Part shown: in pieces, positions 51,001 to 63,000 of the stretch | How positions within the stretch are numbered: position 1 is the first letter of the stretch | How the letters are laid out: each line of letters starts with the position of its first letter | Assembly (NCBI GenBank): GCA_013399015.1 | Contig: VWZX01004686.1 | Span: 124,001 to 188,000, forward strand | From: Galbula dea | Lineage: Eukaryota > Chordata > Aves > Piciformes > Galbulidae | Direction of reading: 5' to 3' | DNA: 64,000 nt | The notes under the pieces: model-generated | What the model saw: the letters and a program-made list of their open reading frames with translations, nothing else | The model's database searches: none | Told to the model about the DNA's origin: nothing | Made by a program: the position numbers and the translations under genes

Positions 51001-54000
51001 AGAGTTATATCTTTGAGATCTGGCGGAGTATTAGCTCAATCTTTATTGTTAGTAACCATCATTGCTAGTAATCATTTTGCTGATAGAGGAATAAAATGAA
51101 AGAAAAGTTTGAAATGGTTTCAAAATCTTTCGTAATTAGGCATGGTTGTCTACACTACAAATTTGTTATATCTGATACCAACCTAATGCCGTGCAACATG
51201 AGATTTCAGACATTCTGGCTGAACTAGTGCCATTACCTCCAGGCATGTTGTCTAAACCTTCCTTAATAAAACCATCAATATGTTTAAATGATTGAATTAT
51301 GTGTGAAAGGAAGGGCCCTTTGTAACTGTGCTAATAATTGCTTTTTAACAGCGTACAATAGAAAGTTATGTGGACAAGCGCATGGGCACAACTTACGGTC
51401 CGCCTGCAGGCAAAAAGATGACAGTCTTCATTGATGATGTGAATATGCCTGTAATAAATGAATGGGGGGATCAGGTTAGTTTGTAAAAGAGATAAAAAGA
51501 AGGCAAAAGGTATTTTCTTATTTCCTTGCTACACTGTAAAACTGGATTCTCTTCTCAATCAGGCAGTAGGTGGTAAATTTAATAGGTAGTGCTTAATTTT
51601 TAAACAGCCTTTCTAAAAACCCATCTAGTTTTATATTGTCATGAATTAATTGCAAATAAATATACTGACTTACAAGAAGCAGTTCAAGTCCTCCTTAAAA
51701 TGTGTGTATAATTTTAACAATTTTTTTTGCCAATACTAATCTTTTAATTAAAAAAAATTACATAGAAAAAAACCCCTTTGGCATACAAATTTTGATAGCA
51801 AACTGCCTGTGTGGACAATAATTAAAATACTGTGAACACTGAGTGGTAAGAAGTGACTGCTTTAGAAAAAAACTGAAGTAATTATGTACATTGGCAAGGT
51901 TGCTTTGAATTATATTACATTTGAAACTAATGTTAGAATGTCTAGAGAAGTACACAATATACTGTCTGTGGGATGTTTTCAGCTGGTCAAACAGAAAAGC
52001 AGGGGATCCATTTATGGCTAAGGAAAGAAATCTTGCATTATTTTGTATGGAAATAATTCTATGCTTGCAGCTTAAAAAAAACATTTGTGATTGTTGCACA
52101 TGGAAAGTTCATCAAAATATTTGGCAGCAAATGCAGCACATGAAGATGCATCAGTTTGGACTTGATTAGAACAAAATTTTGGAAATTTGTGTTAAAAGAG
52201 AGAAGTATTTCCAATGCAACAGTATTGAAAATCATACAGCATTCAAGTAAGAATGAATTGAAGTAGTATGGATTAATTCTAAGCTAAGAATTCCCCTCTA
52301 CTGCTAGGATTTTTGTCTATAAATATTACCAATGAAAAGAACAATCTAAATATCCTTATTCCTAGTAGTGCATTTTTCTCCTGAAGCACATAAATAGGGG
52401 TTTGGGAGAGAAAATAGTAATATATTCCATATTAGGTCTTTCAAGTACATAAGTATATTTTGTATTTTATTTAGATGCATGTATAATATTCTGTTGTATA
52501 ATAACCTGGCTATTTCACAGGTCACTAATGAGATAGTTAGGCAGCTGATAGAACAAAATGGATTGTATAACCTGGAAAAGCCTGGTGAATTTACCAACAT
52601 CGTGGACATTCAGTTTTTGGCTGCCATGATCCACCCTGGGGGAGGTCGCAATGACATTCCGCAGAGGCTCAAGAGACATTTTTCTGTGTTCAACTGTACT
52701 CTGCCTTCTAATTCTTCCATTGACAAAATTTTTGGTAAGGAAACTTACTTCGTATCTGTCCCATTTTTGAAAATGGTAGCTGATTTTTCTTTCTTTTTAT
52801 AAACATTATGATTAAAACAGAGGCTCAATCCCCCTCTGATTTGCTTACCGGCACATTTTCCTTCAGCAATCACTCCCTGCCTGCAGCTGCATCAATCTGT
52901 ACGTTTTTCAGGTCCAGTCACATCTCTTAATCTATAGATACATTAAGCATTAGGAAGAATAGCGTGAAGGCTGTTCCTAGCTTAGTGATTATGTTGGAGA
53001 ATTACTAAATTGCTGGTGGTGCAAAGAATGGGTGACTAATGACTAGACCTTCAGGATCATGTTGGTCTCGGAGAAGAGATTAGCTATTCAAAGGCTGCAG
53101 ATATTTTTGTAGACAAAAGAACATTTTAAATGGTTAATTAGAGCTTAAGTATTAAGTGAGGTGGTGGCAGACTGGTGTTAAGACCAAGTGAATCAAGACT
53201 TGAATAAAGACTGGAAAGCCATTTCAACAAATTAGAAAAGACTTTGGAGATTAAAAATGGAAAGAGAAATTCAAGAAGATCATAGCTCTTGGTGTTGCAC
53301 TAGCGCATCTGAGAAAAATTTTTCATTTGGCAATTTTATATTTTTTTCTCAGGTGTAATTGGAGAAGGGCACTACTGTAGTGAGCGGGGATTTTCAGAAG
53401 ATGTGGAGAAAACAGTAGCCAAATTGGTTCCACTGACACGCAGATTGTGGCAGATTACCAAACTAAAGATGTTGCCCACACCAGCCAAGTTCCATTATGT
53501 CTTCAACCTTCGAGACCTCTCAAGGATTTGGCAAGGAATGCTGAACACTACATCAGAAGTGATTAATGAAGCAAAGGTAAGTGCAGCACATCAGTGGCTT
53601 TGTTATAATCAGCGTATAATTACTGTAGCAAAGATGATGAAGTGTCTAACTTCTTGGTATGCGAGTTTACCTTAGAAAAGTACAATTTCTAATTAAAAAA
53701 AGTTTTTCAGTGGTTGTTTTGAGGTAAAGATGTTTAAGCCCAGCTTTTGCAGGACTGACTGAAACCACAACTTTGTTTCATAAGAAAATCTACTTTTGAC
53801 AGAAAAGGCTTTGCTTCTCTTTGTTTCTTTTATTACTGACAGATGCTAGTTTGTTTGAAAGAAGTGAGTGAAGAAAATTATGAGAAGCTATGAACTTTTT
53901 AACTCAGTGAAAATGCATATTGATTAAATATATTGATTAAAAAAAGAAAATAATTCTCCTCTCTCCACTAGTGTCTTGAGGCTTTCAGTCACTGCCTAAT

Positions 54001-57000
54001 ATCTGTCTACTAAATGATTATGACTTACGGCTTAAAAGGAAAAAGTAATAACAAGTCACTTTTCTTCCAGAAAACTCAATACTTTATGCATCATTTCTCT
54101 TTTAATTATTTTAAGCAAAAGTAATTTAGTGTTTTGAGCACTGAAACGTGAAGTGCTGGAAAAGCAATGTTTATGGTAATCGTGGAAAATTTGCTATAGA
54201 TTTGGATTATATAATCACTTCACGTTTAATGTACGTCCCTGCCTGTTGAATTAATTCCTGAATTCTACTACATCTAAAATTTAAATTTTAGAAATTATTT
54301 TAATTTTTGAGGCTAAAAGTATACAACAGGAAGATGATTATATGCATATTTAGTTTCAATGTCTTTTGAAGTATAACAGGCAATTGCTCAGAATCTGATT
54401 GTATAAATTTACATATTAGTTCTGAGGCTTGACATAGCATATGTCATTTGTACAGAGTGCTACAGTCTCAAACAAGAGGTATTCATGAAGTACTTAAAAT
54501 TTTTTTACTAATGTGTAGGATTAAAACCAGTGTTACTTAGATTAAGAACCTGGCAGGTTTTTCCTTCTCCACCTTATCTCCAAACTGAAGGAGTTTAAAG
54601 TTATATTGAATTAGGAAAAGGAATAATAGAAACACACTTTTTTTTTTTTTTCTTTTCTCTAACTACTTTGGATATAGTATTGAGAGTGACATCTGGGTTT
54701 GGCATGGAATTATTCATGCCATGAGGCCATTATTTCCACCCACATTCTACTAGATGGCCAGTTACAAAAGTGGTTTATCAGTGCATAAGCATGTGTTAAC
54801 AGGTATGGATATAATTTTAGGGCTATAGAAATAAAATCTTAATTTCATAAGTATGCTCCAGTTTTGCGTGCTTTTTTAAGGCTTCTTGCACAGTTAACTG
54901 AATCTGAAACTCTTCGGTTGGACTTGATGATCTTGAAGGTCCTTTCCAACTGTGATGATGTTTCTGTGTTTCTAAATTCAAGGGATCTCTCCTGAATAAA
55001 CTCCCAAATACTACTGTTCCTTTTCTAATGTTTATGTGACTTAAAAATAAATAAATTAAAACCTTTTAAAATTGCTTTTAAATTGGCATAACTTTGTTGC
55101 AAGCCTAATTGGACTGAAATGCTGGTTTCTTTTTTTTAATGTAGGTACTCATGAAACTGTGGAAGCATGAATGTAAGCGTGTTCTTGCTGATCGTTTCAC
55201 AACCTCAGAAGATGTAAATTGGTTTGATGCAGCTGTAGCAAAGCTCGTTGTGGAGGAATCTGAAGAAACAGGAGCTTTGCTGGATCCTGAAATTGATGCA
55301 TTCTTTGTTGACTTCTTAAGGGATGCACCTAAAAGAACTGGTAAAGGTGGACTCTGATAGCTATGGAGATGTCAAGAATAGGGAAGGGGATATGATCAAA
55401 TAGATGCTACTAGAAATATGTCTATAAATGCATAGTAAGTTTATCAATCAAGGGTTGCCATTCTGTCCAGTGAGTTTGAAAGTAGTTTGTTACCATCTGT
55501 AGCACATTTTTATATTCATAGAATTTTTAAGTCTGCATTTATATCCAGGTTATCTGTATAGGAGAGCTTTGCTTCCATTTCCATCAATGTGATAGTTAGA
55601 CAAAACTGCCAAATACTGAGCATGAGTCTATATTATTCCTAAATGATGGAAACAACATGATACAAATGACTTGAAGTGGTGGGATTGCAGTAGTATATAA
55701 AGGATAGCACTTTAGCTACCATCCGCTAGAAACCTGGTGAAAGAATGCTGGCTCTGGGCAAATTCAAAGGTTAGGAAATAACTGATATGTGATTTTGTAA
55801 TGATTCAGTTATCTGTGTTCATATTGCTGTACTGATGGATAGTGGGGGCAATAAAAAGCTGGCATGAATGGTCAAATACCATTTAAATCTCCTCTTGGAT
55901 AACTGAAGAAATCTGAAGGCAGTTGTCATGGACCAAATGGTTGCTTTGGACAAAGTTTATTATGGGAACCCTCCCATTGAGTCATGAAGTTCAGAAAGGA
56001 CCCCCTTGCTTTCTAAACTCCTTCTCAGTGAGGAGCCTAGGTGTGGCAAAATTCAGTCCTAGTCCCAGACTTGGTCAGTGTTTTATGTCTAAGGGGATTA
56101 AGCAGCTGAATTTACTGTTCCTTGTAGGCAGTCTATAGCAGCACTCTCACGTACATCTAATATGTAATGAGTATCATAAACCTGGTTCTGGGTGGTTAAA
56201 GGTAATTCTTAATACCTTCACTTAGTCATCCATATGTTGAGCTTTCCTCAGTTATTTAAACTGCTAAAGTTTTGTTACTTGCTTTTTAATCTAGGTGAAG
56301 AATCAGGGGATGTTAATTTAGATAATCCCAAAATCTATGAGCCAATTTACTCCTTTTGTCAGCTACGGAATCGTTTAAATATGTTTTTGCAAACGTACAA
56401 TGAGAATGTTCGTGGTACTGGAATGGACATGGTTTTCTTTGAGGATGCTATGATTCATTTAGTGAAGGTACAGTCTTACTGGATTGCTATTTGTTGTTGT
56501 TGGTCACTTGCCCTCATTTCCTGTAAGTGCATGTGTGCATGAATCCAGGTAAATTATTTGTAATGCTGAAGCAAGTAATTAATTGCTAGCAAATATTTTA
56601 CCTGCTACTCTGTGACTAAGTATTAAATCTTAATTTCTCTGAAAATGCACCTTTGGATAGAACTGTTACATCTATCTTTTGTGTCTGGTTGATCATTGTT
56701 CTAACTATTGTAAGTGTATTTCAACATTTCTTCTTGTAAATTCCTCTGAGAACCCTTCCCTCTCATTTTGGAATGAGTGAAATGAAATTCAGGTTAGAAC
56801 ACAACTGGTTGCTTATGAAGGAACAGGCACAGCAGAGTCAGAGCAAATACAGTCCAAACTCCCTTTGTAGATCTAGAGTATGCTCACTTCTTTCAAAAAT
56901 TTCTTTGAATATGCATTGGAGCTGACCATAATTTTTAGCACAGCAGAGCTTGATAGGATTGTCCACTCAGAGTAGGCTTCATGCAAAGGAGAAACTTTTG

Positions 57001-60000
57001 TTTTTAAAACTATAAAACCCCTATTGTTTCTTAGTGGCACAGTGAGGTTATCAGAAATCAATATTGGATTGTACCATCCTAACAAATAATATAATAAATA
57101 CAAAACCAATTTAAATTTAATTACAGTTGATAAACACATTGCATCTGCAGTTTTCAAAATTTGACAGTATTAGTCGCTTTCTTTTAAGGTCTTCCCTGCA
57201 AAATGGATTATGTTCAGCTATGAATTTCTTTAGGGCAATTGTTAAATCATCATGACACTCAGTAGCAAGTTTTTAGTTTAAAATTAGTAAAAAATTCCCA
57301 ACTATATAAATTCAGGATCTAGAAGAAAAAAATCTTTTGCTCTGAATTGTAAAGGGTCTTTTTGTTTACATGACACTCTCCTGAATTGAAGTATGAATCA
57401 GTAAATAATTAATGCCTTTTGCTTTAAAAGGTAAATAATGAAATGTGGAAAGAGAGATCTACCTTGGTTATGTTCCACTGTGACCAAATATTCATACCAA
57501 TATTGTGCATTTTTAAAATCAAGTAAACTAGAAGTTTGTGAAGTTTGATTCTAAAGGCAGTGTTATTGCCTGCTGCAGCTAATACTGGAGACTTTGTCTT
57601 GACTTTAACACTCCTGGGACAACTTGTCTTTCTGGTCACAAGAAGGGGCCTGGAGAGATGAGTCTTACTGAAGGTGTCCATAGGGTATTGTATCACGGAA
57701 ATTATTTCCTTCCCAATTTTAATAATGTGCCATGCTGTGACAGCACACCAATAGCAAATCACACTTGAGATTTACTTGTGCTTTGTGGAACTGTAAGATA
57801 CAATTCTACTGATAATTGAAAGTTCACAGTGATGAAATTAATTGGTTGCCGTATTATTGGAATGTTTACAGAAAATATTGCAAGGTACAAATGTCCATAG
57901 AACATATTAAAAGTTATATAGAAAGTCCTAATTAAACCTTTCAATTTTCATTTGTTCTGCATTTCTAAAAAACTTTATTACTTCAGCAGCATAGGATTTT
58001 TGGGTGTGTAACTTTTACATGTTGCAACAATAAATGACTCCCGTCTTACATAGATTTCTCGGGTGATTCGCACTCCTCGTGGAAATGCTCTTTTAGTTGG
58101 AGTTGGTGGATCAGGAAAGCAGAGCTTGACAAGACTGGCGTCTTTTATAGCTGGCTATGATACGTTCCAGATAATGTTAACAAGGTGAGCATTAATTAAA
58201 ATATAAGTACTTTGTGTTTGAACTCTTCCTATAAGTAGAGAAGACTCCTAGTCTCTGCAGTGGGAGAAAGACCAAACTTGACGTAAACTAAGCAGAGTTA
58301 CCAAGTGGGAAGATGTGAAATTCTTTGAGACTTAATAAATTTTTGCTTAATTTTCTACAGTAAGTCAGAGCTTTTACTATTTTTGGATTAGCAACCTGTT
58401 TTATGTGTTTCACAGAAAGAGAAGGAATATTGGCAGTGTCAAGTTATATTTTTGTCTTTACACAGTGCACTAAACTGTACTGAAAGTATTTGTAGGTAGT
58501 AGCTATTCATAATGCCTTTATGAGTTTTTATCTTGTAATACTCCTCATGTGAGGAGATAGAATCTTCATCTCCTCCCATTAATTTAGTAGATCTTATGTA
58601 TGCTAGTATTTTGGCGGTCTTTCCAAGTTGTTGTGGTTTGGACCTAGCCAGCATCTGGGCCCCACACAGCTGCTCACATATTGCCCTCCCACCCTATCCA
58701 CCCAATGGGATGGGAAGGAAAATCAGGAGCAAAATCCCAAACTCCAAGGAATGAGATAAGCAGAGTTTAACAGAACAATACAAAGAATGAGGAAACAACA
58801 GGAATAACAATAATACTTGTCTTGGTTTGGGCTGGAGCAGAATCAGTTTTGCTCCAGCCCAAACCAGGACAATACTACTGAAGCAATATATAAAATGAGT
58901 GCTATAAAATACAATAATCTCACCTGATGCAGATGCAGACATGTGCCAAAAAGCCCACCATAAAACCTACTATAGGTGCCCAGGCCAGCCCTCCTCTTAT
59001 ATAGCTTCTGTGGCACCAGCATTGGCTAGTTCAGTGGGCTATCCTAGGTGTGGCCCCTCCCAGCTTCTTGTGTCACGGCCCAAGAGGGGCAGCTTATCCC
59101 CCCTGCCCCTTTTGGACAAACGACCAAGTTTGTGAAATCCCCTTGGACTGAATTAAGGTAAACCAATATCAGCCAGCCAGTCTTAGGATTTATTGGTGTA
59201 AAAATGCAAAGCATGCAGTTCAACGCTAATAGCTCAATAACAGCCACTTGACACTGCTAAGCTAAGTTAACAATTCCCGTGCAATTGCATATAAAGAGAA
59301 ACAAGAAGAAGACAGAGAGAGAGAGAAAGAGGAAAAGGGGAAGAGACAGAAAGACAGGTAAAGACAGAATTAAAGATTATATCACCACCTGTGGATTGAT
59401 CTGCTGGCATCCCATCTTCTTGACGTCAGGTTTCTGGGTGATGGAAACTCATTCTTAGCTTCTGGCGGTATCCTTTTATACAATTTTTGGTCCTAAGTTT
59501 CATGCATATGCATAATGAGCAGCCCTGAGTTCTCGCTTGGTTTCCAGGAAACTTCATGCTTATGCATGAAGACATCATGTGCATGCATGGAGGGGGCAGA
59601 CCTAGCACCTTGATACCAAGAAATTTTGTTCATTAGTCAGTTTTATTCCAAGGAATTGTGTACACCCTCATGGTGACTTGGCATTTGGTTATCTGGGTGC
59701 AGGTCTTTAGAGCATCTGCCTTTTCCTTACACACACCCTTCTTATATCTGGGTGTAGATCTTCAGAACATCTGCTCTTTTTGCCTACACACCTTCACAGG
59801 CCTGCTAGCCCAGCAAAACTGCAGAACAGTTTTACAAACTGCCTTTTCTTTAACATAAATTGGTATTTGCACCAGTAAATGCTTTAAGACAAAAAAAGGT
59901 CGATCAGATTTGTGTGCCACATCTTCTAAGAAAATTAACTCTACTCTGTCTGAACCGAGGATACAAATTTATCTTGCCTTGTTTCAAATTGTTCAAGACA

Positions 60001-63000
60001 GTGGGATCTTGGAATAACTCACAAAAAATACAAAATTTCTAATTTCAGTGGTATCTTCACTTTTGAAGTGTCTTATTTATTAATACATGTATGAAAATTT
60101 ATCTTGGCGATCGATATCTTTGCTGAAATGCAAAAAATCAGCTTCTTAATCATGAAGAAAAAAAATCATAAACCCGATGTATTTATTTTCTGACCTCCCC
60201 CCTAGCAATGAAGAACTATTGTACAATTTCAGAATTTTCAGGTCATACATGAGATCATTGTAGATACAGAAGAAACTCTTAATATAAAAGATGCATACAG
60301 CCACTTCTCTGTTTTAATTCCCATTGGGCATCCTAGAAACCTCACCTTTTATTGCAGTCCTTCAGCCAGCCTGAGAGATCATTCCAGTGTAACCTTGTGT
60401 TATGATTACTGGGGCTAGATCAGTGGCTTTTGTGAGAAGCATCTGTAAGGTTCCGCCATGTCCAACAGAGCCAATACCAGCCAGCTCCGAGATGCGCCAG
60501 CTGCTGGCCAAGGCTGCCTGTCAGCAATGGTGGTAGCACGTCTGGGATAATACATTTAAGAAGGAGAAAAAACCTGCTGCAAAACAGGAGCTGGAAGAGA
60601 GGTGTGAGAATATGTGAGAAATAACTCTGCAGACACCATCAACAACCCATCACATCTTGTCTAATATTTTTATGGTTTTTAATCTCTTAGTTTACTGCTT
60701 CTCTCTTTCTTTTCTGTAAAACTCTGCTGCCATTGGTGATGACTTTGATCAGAAGGGCCAATTAGTTAGAGTTTTTTATATAGACAGTAAAATCTAAAGT
60801 ATCTCATTGCACACAGCTCATGGCAAAATCCTGTGAAACAACACCTGTTTGTCTTTGCTTTTTCTTACACAAGAGACAAATAAACAGCAAGGAAAGACTT
60901 CAGGTTTGTGACTTCTTATTGGTATTGTTGGCTTTTTTTGGTAGGTTTGTGGGTTATTTATTAATTTATTGATATGGGAGGTGAAAAGAAGGGAAAAGAG
61001 AAATGAGCTATGTTGTTCCTTCTAATCTGAATTAAAATTCCAGGACTTTGGCACCTTTTTGGCTTATATTCCAAGAGATAGTTTCCTAATTATATTTGCT
61101 TGTTCATTTTCTTTTAACTGAAATCTGTTTTTAAAAGGAATGAGTATTAGTAGAACTGTCCTTTTTTGTAGATCATACAACACTTTAAACTTGATGGAAG
61201 ATCTGAGACTCTTGTACAGAAGAGCAGGACTCCAAGGCAAAGGCACATGTTTTCTTTTTACAGACAATGAGATCAAAGATGAATCTTTCTTGGAACATCT
61301 CAACAATGTTTTATCATCAGGAGAGGTCAGATGCCTTCTCATGATTGGTTTTCTTCTTTATAAATTTCAAAATTCTGTAGAAAAATAACCAAATTTATTT
61401 TAATATTCTTTTATATGTCAAGCTGAACACTTTCACAAACTACAACTCAAGTGATTTTTGTCATTATGGTATTATAAGAACTAAAAACAATCTATTATAC
61501 TAGGTTAGGGTGAGATGAAGATATTGTAAAACTAAGAATAAGCGTAATCATTCTGTACAGAGAAATAGTCTAAGTCATACCCTTGTAAACGTGTTGATAA
61601 GCTGTGAGGTGCATGAGAATAGCTTAAAAAAATTGAGACTTGGGTAGCATCACTGAAGGTTCACAAAATTGTCTGTTAAATTATATATCTTATTAGTGTA
61701 CAATTAGGTTTGTATGCTAAATTTATATCCAGAATGGATGGAATGGTTTATATTTTTTATTTAGTTATTTTTTATTTTAGGGGTGTGTTTCAGAGTAATT
61801 TCTACTAGTTGTTAGAATATTATGAGAAAAAAGCCAAGTCATTGTATATAGAGTCTTTGTTTTTAACATGGAAAAGTGAGTTTTATAGCAAGTTAGATTT
61901 CAGTATGCTTAGTGGAATCACTTCAGTAAAAATTCTGATTTAAGAGTGAGGTAGGTCCTAATAACTCTCTGAAATGTAAGTCCTTTCCTGGAATGCTATG
62001 TGTTAAAGGAACCTTATGCTATATACTCTGTTTTGGATCACCTCATAAAGCATGAAAAAAATCTTCCTTTTTCTCAAAGGTCTCAAACTTATTTGCACGT
62101 GATGAAGTAGATGATATCATTAGTGACCTCATACCCACCTTCAAAAAGGAAAATCCACGTAGACCTCCAACCAGTGAGGTTCTATATGACTACTTCATGA
62201 CTAGGGTCCATCAGAACCTTCATGTGGTTCTTTGCTTTTCACCAGTAGGTGAAAAATTCCGAAATAGGGCCCTGAAGTTCCCTGCTCTCATTTCTGGATG
62301 CACTATAGATTGGTTCAGCCGATGGCCTAAGGACGCTCTAGTGGCAGGTAGGGTATAAGTTTTTGTCTTTGCGGATATTTAATTGTCTGTTTGGTGGTCA
62401 TGAAGTTGTTTTAATTGCTTTGACTTTTGCTAGCACACTGACAGAAGAAACTTACTTGGTTCTGAAATTTGATATAGATGTTTTCTTCTTTAAAGCTTTC
62501 TTTATTAAACTGTTGAAATATTTCTAGCAGAGGAAAGGCTTCGAACACAGTTTGAAGAAAAATTTCCTTTGGACATGGCTTAAAGGCGTTAGTAAAGAAG
62601 GCAAAATATTAATAAAGAGGTTATTAGTGACTGTGCCTGTGATCAGGCATAGAGAGGAAGGCTGTTATTATCCAGTCCTGGTAGCTAGCAGTTAGGTTCA
62701 GAAGGAAAAAGCAGTTGCACGCTTTGGAGGTGAAAGAATACCAGATCCTTGGCTATGCTTCCTACTGAAGTATGGAATAACATTCAGAATCTGGTGGTGG
62801 GGAGTAAAGAAGACTCTGGTTTCAGAAGCTGGGTGAAAGCTGACATGTTTTAAATTGCCTTGTTTATAAGCTAAGTTTTCCCTGAATATTTACTTACATT
62901 TATGTTTTTTCTTCTTTCCTAAGTATCTGAACATTTCCTGTCCTCTTTTGATATGGACTGCACTGCTGATACAAAGAAGGAAATTGTGCAGTGTATGGGC

